DNA from: Helichrysum umbraculigerum
Lineage: Eukaryota > Streptophyta > Magnoliopsida > Asterales > Asteraceae
Reading direction: 5' to 3'
Length of the DNA: 64,000 bases
Assembly: GCA_949592205.1 (NCBI GenBank)
Contig: CATIUR010000004.1
Span: 12,847,501 to 12,911,500, forward strand
A program made the position numbers and the translations under genes. This document shows, in pieces, positions 1-11,234 of this stretch (positions are counted from its first letter, which is position 1; every line of letters begins with the position of its first letter). Under the pieces are notes generated by a model. It saw nothing but the letters and a program-made list of their open reading frames with translations, did not search any database and was not told the DNA's origin.

Positions 1-64
1 TTATTATTTTATTATTATAATAATAGTAAAGTAATAAATAATGTAAACTTGAGAAGAATAAAAC

Positions 65-367
65 GGGATAAGTATCTGCGAATGCACCCAACTTGGACCA
101 AACGTCTATTGTGTGTATCCTACTTACGGGTAAGGTTTTTAATGCATTCAACTTTCAAAAACAGGTGTTTTAGTGTATTTTGCTGATGTGTCGCTCGGTT
201 GAGATGCCACGTGACTTGCGGATGGTTTGACACGTCAATGACACGTAAGCAAAATACACTAAAACACGTGTTTTTTAAAGTTGAATGCATTAAAAACTCT
301 ACCCGTAAGTAGGATACACACAATAGACTTTTGGTCCAAGTTGGGTGCATTCACAAATACTTATCCC
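65..367. mobile_element. Mutator-type MITE, perfect 10-bp TSD
   Basis: The two halves (about 65-184 and 242-367) are near-perfect inverted repeats beginning GGGATAAGTAT and ending CTTATCCC, so the element folds into one long hairpin. It is flanked on both sides by the identical 10-mer AGAATAAAAC (55-64 and 368-377). Long terminal inverted repeats with a 9-11 bp target duplication are the hallmark of Mutator-like elements. No coding capacity. It lies upstream of the visible dehydrogenase exons, so it may sit in an intron of that gene. Confidence 0.9.
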
Positions 368-1130
368 AGAATAAAACTATTGCATGAGTTTTGAGTTGTG
401 TCTTGGTTTGCTTGCTGAATTCTACTGTAAATATATTTACTATTACTACTCCGTATTTACTATGTTTACTTTAAACAGTAATTTACTCTAAATAAACGGT
501 TAAACTTTGTATGATTTTATGTATCATATATCGTTGAAATTGTTATTGGAATTTGACCATCTTATATTTAGTTTTGACTTTTGAGAATCTGAGCATACAC
601 AATATTTGAGGTACTTTAAACGCGGTAGTGGATTAGGCGTACAACTTCACTTTTTATAGTATGAAGTTCTTCTAGGATTCTGTATGCTTTGACTTTTGAC
701 TTTCCACCAATTTACAGTATTTATTTATTTTTTAAAAAATATGATGATGATGATGATATAATGTACTCCGTAATTTAATCATGTACTGTTGTACTATATA
801 AATACAGTACTAATTATTATTAATTAGTTTTAGTAAAATGTAAAAGCAAATAGTCTGAGTTATATTTGAAACCTTGGTCTTTACTCCTTGGGTCCTGTAA
901 GTGACTTTTAGTTGAAGGAACAAATATAAAAGATGATTAAATCATGTCACCTTTTCATAATGAGAAGTGTACACAATTTAATTTATTGGACCACTAAATA
1001 TTAAGATACCAATCTAATTGTAATGTAGTACTCCGTAGTAACTAATTTCATTTTAATGCAAAAAATTATATTTATGAGGCAAGTTTGAGTCATGACTCAT
1101 GAGCTTTGACTATAGGGCATATCGGGCAGT

Positions 1131-1267
1131 GATCCGTACACCACTACTTGATCCGTACACCATTACTTTTTATTCATACACCACTTTTATGATTTACAGT
1201 GTTGTACTGTACAATATTACAAAACATGTATGGTGATGTATGGATAAAAAGTAATGGTGTACGGATC
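1131..1267. repeat. Small inverted repeat (MITE-like)
   Basis: GATCCGTACACCATTACTTTT at 1150 onward is mirrored by AAAAGTAATGGTGTACGGATC ending at 1267, with a further partial copy of GATCCGTACACCA at 1131. The arms enclose about 70 bp. I see no clear target duplication, so the transposon family is unknown. Confidence 0.6.
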
Positions 1268-1430
1268 GTTCCCCTAAACTATATCCACGTTGGGTTTCAT
1301 AACGATAAATAAAAAAAAAATGAGTAAAATAATTTAAATAAAGGTAATAAAAATGAATTAAATATAAGGTAGTAGAGTTGAATTAAATGTGGGGTTTGAC
1401 TTTATCCTCTGTATATTTGTGTTGTTACAG

Positions 1431-2760
1431 CCATTACGATGCAACACGTGCATATGCAATCTCGAAGCTCGCTAACGTTTTGCACACCAAGGAACTTGCA
1501 CACAGACTCCAGGTATTATTATACTTTTACAATTTTATTTTATTATTTTTTAATATTTTTTTCATAATAATATCATAATTATTACATTGCTACATACATT
1601 TCTGTATTTCATAATTTTAAAATAATGGTGTGGGTAAAAGTAACATTTTGTTTTTTTTCCCCTATTCTTTTTAATTTGTGTATTCTTCTTCTGAATATTG
1701 ATAGAAATTAAAAAGTACTTACCATTGTACTTTGTATTTCTTGTGGCAGCAAATGGATGCTAACGTGACTGTAAATTGTGTACATCCTGGAATCGTGAGA
1801 ACCGGACTCACAAGAGACCGTGAAGGTTTCGTTACAGGTAATTTTGCGAACACTTTTAACTAAATTGTGAAACTTACATCTAATTTTGTGGTTTTTCTAA
1901 GACGTATGACAATAAAAAAAATGAAACATATTGTTCGTTACGGGTTTGATTATATAAGTACAAAAGAATAAGAGTATGACATGTGACAACTTGTAGATAA
2001 ACGAAATGATGCAACGAATTGCGTAATTTGGTAACCAATTGTATGTTGCATGCGAGTATATTAGAAAAAAAAAAAATAATATGACTAATATTTGGCCTTC
2101 TTTTACAGTTTTTTTATCTTATTTGAACTCCGTTGCGTTCATGCCTCTAAGGACGGATCTAGAAAGGGGAAGATGTGGCTCACTGGCTCCCCCTTTGTCC
2201 ACTCAAGAAAGTTCAATTCATGTAAAATAAATAAATTTTTATGGCTATTTAATGAAATTCTTTTAAAAAAGTTGTAGGAAGAGAAAAAAAAAAAAAAAAA
2301 AGTTGCCCCCTCGATTATAATTTTCTAGCTCCACCACTGAATTTGCGTCTATAGAAGTTGTATTATTGACCTTATGATTAGTATATCAGATTTGCCTGTA
2401 TAAAATCCTGATGTTTATTTAACTTGCAGATTTTGTATTCTTTCTCGCTTCAAAGCTATTGAAAACAATTCCGCAGGTAATAATTTCACACAAACAAAAT
2501 CATATATTTTTTAAGTGTAAAGGCAAAAAAATTCTAATGAATTAATGATTTTGTATGTACAGGCTGCTGCTACAACATGCTACGTTGCAACCAACCCAAA
2601 GTTAAAAAATGTGAGCGGAAAATACTTTGCAGATTGCAATGAAGCTTCAAATTCAGAAATAGGATGCAACCAAAAAGAAGCTGCAAGATTATGGTCATTT
2701 TCTGAAATCATGGTTTCCACTGATTGGAAAACTGTTTTTGCTCCATTTTCCGCTATCTAA
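1431..2760 (+). CDS. Short-chain dehydrogenase/reductase, TIC32-like, 3' exons only
   Basis: Four exons join in phase: 1431-1512, 1750-1837, 2430-2476 and 2563-2760 (TAA at the end), each bounded by AG and GT. The first carries the catalytic YxxxK as YAISK, followed by SKLANVLHTKEL. The second contains the VHPGIVRTGL segment typical of SDR enzymes after the active site. The last begins AAATTCYVATNP and continues VSGKYFADCNE, the C-terminal signature of the TIC32/retinol-dehydrogenase-like plant SDR group. TIC32 relatives are NAD(P)H-dependent oxidoreductases, some at the chloroplast inner envelope; the location here is inference. The Rossmann nucleotide-binding half (TGxxxGxG, about 190 residues) is not found in 1-1430, so the 5' exons lie upstream of the window or are lost. 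Intron 2 holds a MITE-like insertion. Confidence 0.85.
2154..2339. mobile_element. Probable MITE in dehydrogenase intron 2
   Basis: CGGATCTAGAAA (2154-2165) and TTTTCTAGCTCCACCACTG (2321-2339) are imperfect inverted copies around a C-rich/A-rich core. This resembles widespread short plant transposons with CAGTGG..CTAGAAA ends. The left end is eroded and no target duplication is evident. Confidence 0.4.
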
Positions 2761-5574
2761 ATTCCTCCGACTTGATTTTCAATATCATGTCATGTTGAAA
2801 ATGTTGCGAGTTAAAAAAAAAAAAAAAAAAAGTCATTCGACCAGACTTACTTTTACACTTGCAACATTTCCAACATAACTTGATACGCTGAAAATCGACC
2901 CTAGGGAATATCGATTCATGTATAATTAATCAGACACATATTATATATACTAGATTTTTTAAGCATCAAATTAGAAAAATACTAGATACCCCAATGAAGA
3001 TATTATATACTTATTTGAAATGTAAAGACAGGTAATTAGATGAGGTTTACAAGTTCTTTTTTTCTTTTTTCATGTGAATATTAATATAAAAACATTATAC
3101 AAGTCACAAATGCATATGCATGGTCTGGTTTTATTGATTTATAATTTGTGGGTGCAACGTTAGGCAGGTTCTTGCATTTTAATATTGGGATTGGATGCTA
3201 ATTGATCAATTATTTGATTATTAATTAGTACGTCCTTTTATTATAATGTCTAGTTTCGTCTCTACTTGATCAATCATGTACATAATTATATTTTAAATTT
3301 GAAATGATCAAGTCATTTGGATCCGGTGCACCAAAATACAACTGTCTAAAAGAACTACTAAAAGTGTACTTATATGTACTTTAAGGAAAATGATAACGCG
3401 GCCGGCTGTCTTTTAAGTTTTTAAGACACTGTAAATACTTGTACTCGAATAGTAACAAACTCTTTTTAAGGAGTTGCACTTCGAAAAGCAGTATATGTGT
3501 CATGTGTGTATGTGTGTTCACTTGTTTTTGTTATACGTAACAAAACGTCGAAACTTATGATCTTTATATGAAACTAGTCCACGTAAGATTCAACCAATCT
3601 AGAGGGTTTTCTTATTCAAATTACCGAAATCATCGTCCTTTTAGTCAATATCTTATAATGCAACCATAGAAAGTCACAAGTATGAATGTGATATGTGATA
3701 GGTTTGTTATGATTGCGATAATATGTAAAGCTAAGTTGAAGTAATTTTTACTTGTAAGTGTCAATACCCCATCCACATCTTGTTTCAATACATACTCTAA
3801 CCACAACCACAAAATGATCAAAGAAAGTGGGTCCATATTTTGATGGTTAGGCATGGAGATGAAGGACCACTTTATTATGAATCATTGACTCAACCCCAAG
3901 GCTAACCCCTAAAAACTTTCAATGTACACCTTTAACTATGGTCATGATTCATGAATAAGTAGCTAAAGCATCATTATCTGGATTATAGATTGGGCTGGCC
4001 CATTAAAAAGGGTGTTTGATTGAAAAAAGTTTGATAAATAGAAACATGCAATTTGCCCATTTCAGTATCTGTCAAAGTGGGTTGCACCCACCATTTTCTC
4101 ACAAAAGTAGATGTGGCCTGTGGGCTATGTATATGCCCATATCTTTCCGTATGATGATCATCCTAATTCCTAAATATACCTTTTAGGATGTATTATTTTT
4201 TATTATTCCACATTAATCTCATTGCAAATGGGAATATGTTATCATATGCGTACTTTTTGACATTATTTTTATTTAGTGGAAATTGAACCAAAATAATATG
4301 TTTGTGTAAATAACTCATTTAGCTAAGGAGTTTGGTGTCATCTACCATTGAATCACCAGCGCGTATTAATCTAAAAACTTGGCTAACGTTCTGTCGTACT
4401 TTCATTTTTTTGAGTTAAGATTGATGATGAATAATTAAACTATAGATATATATTTAAAAAATAAGAAATTTTAGGAACCTCGTCAAATAAGTTTACATTG
4501 AGATCAAGCCCTGCTGATTGTTGGGTTGTAAACCATTATAGCCCAATAAAATAAGTTAAAAATTGGGCCTTACAGTGTTATCACCAAGATGGCCCAATAA
4601 GGTATGCTTAAAGGCCCTGTTTGATTGTGACATATAGCATGAGTCCGTTTTACTAACCTATCGTCACTCGTCAGTACGGAATGCTATCAGTCTCTATATT
4701 CTCTTGACTAGATTCATTTTCTTGAATATATTTATTTAATAACTGAATGATATCCCTCTTATTTATGTATTTAAAGTTAAATAATTATAATTATGTCATC
4801 ATGTTCCATATACAATTGAATTATATTGACCATTAACCGCCATATGATTTGTCGATCTTAGAATCAGGAAATTAAATAATAGTCACCGACCTGGGCTTAA
4901 ACTATTTATTTTTCTAAAGACTTAATATGAAAACATGATTTGTTAATTTTAAAGTAAATATTTTTATACATGTCCTAACGTATTAATGGAATCTCTTAGG
5001 GCTTTTGTTATCAATGTCCTTTATAGAATATGAAACAGAGAAAATCACAAATCGTACTTTTCATATTGTTAATTACTACTATATAAGAGAAGACGTATGT
5101 ATCGCTTTTCTGAAAACTTTTACAGAAAACACAAACTCAGACAAGTTTTCTAGCGTTCCAACTTTCTTTGAAGAATTTTCCGAAAAATAGAAGGTAGCGC
5201 GCATTCTATATATTTTACAATCCGGTAAGTGTATTTGTGTATACCACGGTCAGTTAACAAATTAGGTATCCACGAAAAACAAAATTACTTAATTTTTTGG
5301 ACTTTTCAAAAAGAATCAATCAAATTTATCGATCACTTCAATTTTTAAATATACATATGGAAGAAAATTATAAGAAAATAAAATAAGCCATCGGCATTCG
5401 GCAGCCTGCAAAGATCCAATGTTTTTGGGCCGATCTACTTTTCTGCCAGGATTCCAATTGACCAAATTATGATGTTAGTACTCTCGGTAACTACTAACTA
5501 GTAACTTCCTACGGTATTAGATTCCAATCATGTTACTAACTTCCAAATTATGTCTCTTAGCTCTCTAGTAATAC
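2761..5574. other. Intergenic, no gene seen
   Basis: AT-rich sequence after the dehydrogenase stop. Poly(A) tracts near 2812 and scattered short repeats are present. The few open frames (for example 3645-3854 minus and 5005-5190 plus) have low-complexity composition and no recognisable domain or splice context. I see no supported feature. Confidence 0.6.
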
Positions 5575-5940
5575 TATAGGTGGCAAAATGAATGGGTCGG
5601 GTCATGGGTCTGAATGGGTCCGGGTCTAGATGGATCATTTAGAAGGATGGGTCTAAACGGGTCTGGGTCAAATGGGTCTTGGGTCGGGTCGACCCATCGG
5701 GTTTTCACCAAACTTTATTTTTTTAGTAAAAAATGGAAAAAATGAAATGAGGGGGAAAAAAAATTACCCGTTAGACCTGTCTAGACCAGTTGGTTAATTG
5801 TTACACAATTGAAGGTTATATTGAAAAACCCATTTAGACCCATCCAAAAAATGAGGAGGAGACCCAACAAACCCATCACCTCCTAAATATTAACCAAATT
5901 CACCCATAATTAACTAATGGGTCTAAAATTGCCACCTATA
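5575..5940. mobile_element. hAT-type MITE
   Basis: Terminal inverted repeats TATAGGTGGCAA (5575-5586) and TTGCCACCTATA (5929-5940) bound 366 bp. Flanking 8-mers AGTAATAC (5567-5574) and AGCAATAC (5941-5948) match at 7 of 8 positions, as expected for an aged hAT target duplication. The interior is rich in GGGTCGGGTC and complementary GACCC words, the subterminal repeats often bound by hAT transposases. No ORF. Confidence 0.85.
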
Positions 5941-6139
5941 AGCAATACTTATCTAAATCTAAATCTAAAACCCTTATAAAGCATTTGCAATATGGGTTTA
6001 AAATTTAGTCTTTGTCCTATCGAAAATGTCTATTCTACCATTCATTAGTAATATGACAACTATAGAAAATTGATTACTCAGTTAGTGTTTCTATGGAAAG
6101 TATACAATATTTTATAAGAAGTATTTACTAAACCACTAA

Positions 6140-7024
6140 GAGCATCTCCAACGTTTGCACTATCCGTACCCTTTTGCACTATAATAGTGTAAAAGTGTAA
6201 AAAAGTCGCTCCAATGTTAGCACTAAACACTGAACTATTATAGTGCAGTGGCAAATAGTGTTTAGTGCTGCACCAAATATAATGTTGCACTAAACTTTGC
6301 ACTAAACACTATTCACATTAAATAATAATATTTATTATCATTAAAATATATTTATATGATGTATTGATTATAAATTTGTCATTAATATTTTTAAGGGTAA
6401 ATTCCATAAATGGTCCCCGTGGTTTACATTGATTTACGAAAATAGTCCATATACTCTTTTTTCAACGTTTTCAGTCCAATAACTTTGGATATGCTCGCAA
6501 ATGGTCCTTAAGGGACCATTTGCGAGCAAATCCAAAGTTAGACGGAGGGACCATTTGCGAGCAAAAATCTAAAGTTAAGGGATCATTTGCGAGCAAATCC
6601 AAAGTTACTGGACCGAAACGTTGAAAAAAAGTACAGGAACTATTTTCGTAAATCAATGTAAACCACATGGACCATTTATGAAATTTACTCTATTCTTAAC
6701 ATTACTAAATAATAATGTTTACTATTATATTTATCAAAGAAACTTTATAATTTTCATAAAAAATCCATTTATATTTTCAAAAATTTTAAATATAATAATC
6801 GTTATTACATCTCTTATTATATTTTTATAGTCATATAAAAGTTTTAATATTAAATCGTTAAATTGTTTATTTTAAATTAATTAAAAATGATTTAGTATAA
6901 AGATTTAATGTAACACATTGGAGAAACTATTTTTTTATTGCAAACATATTCTCTAAATATTCTCTTTTTGCACTAAAATGGTGCAATTTGATGCACTAAA
7001 ATAGTGTATACATTGGATATGCTC
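6140..7024. mobile_element. PIF/Harbinger-type MITE with nested insertion
   Basis: GAGCATCTCCAACGTTTGCAC at 6140 is mirrored by the sequence ending ATTGGATATGCTC at 7024. TAA flanks both sides (6137-6139, 7025-7027), the 3-bp target preferred by PIF/Harbinger elements. Subterminal words such as TTGCACTA and TAGTGCA recur. The 885 bp include a second transposon at 6395-6690, so the original element was about 580 bp. Non-coding. Confidence 0.8.
6395..6690. mobile_element. Nested MULE-type MITE
   Basis: GGGTAAATTCCATAAATGGTC and the inverse GACCATTTATGAAATTTACTC end the element, and most of the 296 bp is self-complementary, with three internal GACCATTTGCGAGCAAA words. Flanking 9-mers TATTTTTAA (6386-6394) and TATTCTTAA (6691-6699) match at 8 of 9, fitting a Mutator-class target duplication. 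It interrupts the Harbinger-type MITE, so it is younger. A related element sits at 37013-37332. Confidence 0.75.
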
Positions 7025-7175
7025 TAACTATAAGTCAAACATATTTATATTAATTGTTAATTAGACAACTCAATTGTGTTTAAGAAAAAAAATATCAAAA
7101 CAAATTAAATCAACTATTATTAATATATGATAGATAAAAATAAATGTGATAGTTAAAACAAATACCACATAACAA

Positions 7176-7375
7176 TCTATATAGATGTTATGTTATAAAA
7201 AGTAAATTTCTAATTTTTTTTATCTTAAAACATGAATATTAAAAGTTATTGTTGTGGTTGCTTCTCCTCTGTCACAGTTAAATATCCCATACCGATTTTA
7301 GGACCGTAATTTTATTATCCATATCGTTTACAAAAGAGTATCATAACCCGTTGTATTGCGCGGGTAATATGCTAG
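7176..7375 (+). mobile_element. 200-bp mini-Helitron
   Basis: Starts TCTATATAGATG directly after an A (7175) and ends with a CCCG..CGGG hairpin, then TAATATG and CTAG (7372-7375) followed by T. A 5' TC, a 3' hairpin plus CTRR, insertion between A and T and no target duplication or inverted repeats are the Helitron hallmarks. There is no room for a RepHel gene, so it is non-autonomous. Confidence 0.7.
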
Positions 7376-7994
7376 TGAAGTATTATTATTATTACTTTAT
7401 TACAACTTTATTAAAAGTAAAGTTTTATTAGTTCTAACACAAGGCCATTCCCAATGGAATCACCGTATTGTGCGTCTTTTACTTGCCAAAAAACGCCACT
7501 AGCATGGTGGCATCTTTGGTTATGTCGTTGGCGTCGGTTCGGGGAGCAACGGAGAGAGATGAAAATGTATGGGGCTATGTTTTTTTTTTTTTTTGGTATA
7601 TATTAAATGTATTATTGGTAAATGTTGGCTTAAAAGGTTAATTTCTTTAGTCTACCATTTTTAGTGTTCAGTCTTTCTAAAAAAGTGTTGACGTTGCGCT
7701 AAAATGATAACTGAGTTATTCACTTCACCATTGAGAGTGGTCCAAATACATACATCGACACATACATTTGACTCAAAAGAAGGTCACGTTTTTATATTCA
7801 ACTATTCAAGTGTATAGTAACTGACATGGACTCTATAGACATCGTATCAAATGACGCAATATCAAAACATATATATATCATAAACAAATAATGCATATTA
7901 GAGTAAAGTTCAAATGAGTACAACAATATCTGATGAGAATAAGAGAACTAATAAGAATGTGTCACGTGCCATAAAATTCACTTTTCCACACGTA
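7376..7994. other. Intergenic, nothing recognised
   Basis: AT-rich sequence with homopolymers (poly-T at 7579-7596). No ORF of significance and no transposon ends that I can support. Confidence 0.5.
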
Positions 7995-8330
7995 TTTAAA
8001 AATTAAATATTTCACAAACGGTAAGTCGGAAACTTATAAAAATTGCACCACAAAAATCAGCGTTTTTTCCACTTCGATTGTAGATATCACAAAGTATACT
8101 TTCGATAAACTTTTTTTTTTTTTTGTGGACTTTGAATACAACTAACACATGTGTTACCACTAGTAACACATGTGATACTAATATTGTACAATTTGTAAAA
8201 TTCATTGAAAAAACGTTCATCGAAAGTATACCTTGTGAGATCTCTTATCGAAGAGAAAAAAACACTAATTTTTATGGTGCTGTTTTTGTGATTTTTCAAC
8301 TTTCCGTTTGTGAGATATTTAATTTTTAAA
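7995..8330. mobile_element. Hairpin MITE
   Basis: TTTAAAAATTAAATATTTCAC (7995 onward) and the inverse GTGAGATATTTAATTTTTAAA (ending 8330) form long arms running on through ACAAACGG. Similarity probably extends outward to about 7960 and 8360 (GTGTCAC ends). The centre contains the palindrome AACACATGTGTTACCACTAG. Short opposed ORFs here are by-products of the hairpin. I could not fix a target duplication. Confidence 0.6.
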
Positions 8331-8608
8331 AATGTGGGGGAATATAAGTTTTTGTGACACATGTCACGTTTTTGTTTGTTCCTTCATTTTCACCCAATAT
8401 TACCGTACTTATTTGAAACTTACTCATGCATATTATTATTTATTATTAATTAATATAATAAAATAAATATAAAACAAGTACGAAGTACTATAACTCTTTT
8501 GGAATATCCCATTGCTACAATTTCCCACCCTTTTCGAAACAGTCTCAGAACCCGGAATCAATAACTTTTTATTTAGAAACTAAAGATTAATGATAAATAC
8601 ATAATAAA

Positions 8609-8636
8609 CTAGTGTAATACCTGGGCGGTGCCCCAG
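8609..8636 (-). mobile_element. Helitron 3' terminus (minus strand)
   Basis: Read on the minus strand, a CTGGGGCACCGCCCAG hairpin (8621-8636) is followed by GTATTACA and CTAG, then T. This is a Helitron 3' end whose body would extend to higher coordinates. It belongs to the same family as the end at 34163-34191, which has the same hairpin core and TATTACACTAR tail. The 5' end was not located; the body is presumably split by element A. Confidence 0.65.
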
Positions 8637-10557
8637 ACAAACTCTTTTTTGATGTCGTTAGTACACTGGGTTTGTGGTAACTAAAAGAAAAATTTTCCCT
8701 GTGGAAATGCTTGAAACAATTCAGACCAGCCGGACTAGCTAACACAATATAAAAGAGTTAGTGAGTTAAGCAGACAACCCAAGGTTCACGTAACAAATTG
8801 TTTTCTTGTTAATATCAAGCTGCAAACCTGAAACTAACCTGTAAAGTTGATCAATTTGACATGGATTGAACCTACAAGCCCAAAAACCAACCAGACAACC
8901 CGTTTACCTATAACTAAATCATCTCAACTCTATGATTGCATCAACCTAAAATTTAATATCATCACAGCTAGAAAGTAACCCCTCTAAAAATAATTTTATC
9001 AGAATGTGTATTAAATATTGCATACCAATCCCCAACGGAGTACAAATGTCAAGACACCAATAGACCAATTATAAAATGTGTTACTACTCTAAAGCTAATC
9101 ATATGAAGATGAAACTGATGTTGCAGTTGCCTATGCAAAGATTGCAAGACCACATCAACTCTAAAGTACAAACAGATATAACTTAGCCTTTACAAATCCA
9201 AACAACGGTAAAAAGTGTCAACCCGTGTAACCGGTGACAACATCACTTCATATAATGGTATTTCTCTTATGAATCTCCATTGATAATTACTCTTTTCTGT
9301 GACATCTTGATTAGAATCTTTAGTGTACGTGCAGACAATACAGTTTGTGAATGTCCATAACTGGGAAACCAGTTAGTTAACCTAACCCATTTGACTCATT
9401 TTGAGCTTAAATTTACATATAAATAAAATAATAGATAATTAAGCCAAAACTGCATTCAACATATGCAAAAGATAAAAGAACTGGAAACATATTTCAAAAT
9501 TACGACATCATTAAAGATAGTAGGTTCACCCCGGTGACTCACCAATGAACCGTTTATCTTTATCAACAACTTCAATCCGGCCGTGCTCAACCCATAATTC
9601 AATGGAATTCTCATTAACAAACTGGGAGAAAAAGCTAGTCAACCCAACCCCACATTCTAGATAATTTGTGACAACATAGTAATAGTAAGTATTTATTAAG
9701 CATTCAACATACGATTTCAACTTTATGTGATCTTACTTCATTAAATCTGACATTCTCAACAACTTCAAAACCTATTGAGTCCATCATCAAATAATATAGC
9801 CACTGTTTGATCCTCAGCTTAAACATTTGGTTTAGCCCAACCGTTTGTTTTTCTGAAAGTTATGATTTAAGTGCCAAAAATAAACAGCTAGCTGAATAGG
9901 GTTGTAAACAACATTTTAAACCAAAAAAATGCACAAAGTTACCATATATAGTAACCTACTTTATATAGTATAAGAATAAGAATACTTGAATATGAACAGT
10001 AATCAGATAATTAAATTCCTCATTAGCTTTAAATTATTTTCATGAAACAAACTAAGTGTCAGTGCGATTAAACAAACACTTTCAATAATGATATTTCTTT
10101 CTAATACAAAGTGCCAGTTGATTATATGTTTTTAACATAAGTTCGGACGACTTTGACTCATTCCTTTCTACGTAAATCTAAGCCTAATTGACCAGTCCAT
10201 AAGTAAATGGGTAGAAAGTGTCGGCTTATAAAACATACTGGATAGGCGGACATAAGGTATATGAACCTCCCAACAAAAACATTAACTTATGTTAACATAT
10301 AAGTTTAGGGTAGAAATCTCAAGGGAAATGAAAATACAGCAAAAATTAGAATCACATGTACCATCCATTGTAGCCAAAGTTAGTGTAATGGGCAGGTTGG
10401 ATATCATGTAAAAGTGGGTTTGAGTCAAGATAGTCACTCTTTAACACATGTTAGGTTTGGGGTTTAAAAAATTAATGTGTCAACTCTCACTCTTTAACTC
10501 ATATGTACCTGTTCAAAGTGAGCCTTAGGTTGATGAGAAGACTCTTTGCAAGTCCAC
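8637..10557. other. Probable Helitron body, mostly non-coding
   Basis: No long ORF. Contains one exon-like segment (9543-9621, minus). The rest is AT-rich with short host-like words. Its right edge is the TCCAC target site of element A (10553-10557), and the sequence resumes at 33427. Confidence 0.4.
9543..9621 (-). pseudogene. Exon-like fragment, unknown gene
   Basis: On the minus strand a pyrimidine-rich CTTTTTCTCCCAG acceptor is followed by 79 nt encoding FVNENSIELWVEHGRIEVVD and KDKRFI, then a strong GTGAGT donor. Codon-like composition and good flanking splice sites suggest a real exon, possibly captured by the surrounding Helitron. I do not recognise the protein and see no partner exon. 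The reading frame stays open into the upstream intron, so this could also be chance. Confidence 0.3.
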
Positions 10558-11172
10558 TGTAAGTCCCGTGTGTTATGGATCGATAACGAGGTTATCTTTA
10601 GGTATTAAGGCGCGGAATTCCTCAATACTTGGTTCACGGATTGTGAACGAATTGTTTCGCAAGATAATAGCGAATTGATTGCTCAACAAGGTTTTGTATT
10701 GATTAATTAATGTTAATCGATCAATATCTAACCTTAGAATGCTTAGAATCGCAATAACCAGCTCTGGAAAACGAATTGCAAAAGTCCTACTTGTTTAAAC
10801 CCTAATTTTGTATATATATGATTTCTGCCGACTCGACTTGCAGCCCGATGGGCTCTGCGAGTCGACTGACTTCGCAGCCCAAAACCAAGCCCATATTCAT
10901 CTCGGTTCGTTGCCACCTTTACGAGCCCAGATCTCGACTCGCAGAACTCGATCCTGCGACTCGAGATCTCATCTCGCAGACAGACTTTAGTTTGCATTTT
11001 CATTCTCGATATTCGTCTAACACTTTATCTTACCAATATATTTAACGAATATTAACAACAAACTAATATCATATCAATTATTACAATTCAAAATCAATTG
11101 TACACACTTGATTACAATAATCACTAGTACTAATACAAGCTAGATCTGTTGTCACAAATACATGTCCCAACA
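10558..11172 (-). repeat. Element A 3' LTR
   Basis: TG..CA-bounded 615-bp repeat matching 32807-33421 with about nine differences. Contains a paired CGACTYGCAG/CTGCGAGTCG hairpin (10834-10864) and a second imperfect one about 100 bp further on. Small ORFs here (about 60-86 residues) repeat in the other LTR and are not genes. Confidence 0.95.
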
Positions 11173-11190
11173 GACTCCCCCTTGACAATA
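11173..11190 (-). other. Element A polypurine tract
   Basis: On the minus strand TTGTCAAGGGGGAGTC abuts the 3' LTR start TGTTGGGAC, the position expected for plus-strand priming during reverse transcription. Confidence 0.8.
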
Positions 11191-11234
11191 GCTCTAGCGT
11201 CTATGCTACTATGTCTTCAAGTTGTCTTTGATCT

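Noticed and set aside
5005..5190. 61-codon plus-strand ORF
   Set aside because: No domain, no promoter or splice context, and expected by chance in AT-rich DNA.
10743..11045. ORFs of 60-86 codons in element A's LTRs
   Set aside because: Present in both LTRs, overlapping on both strands across hairpins; no domain.
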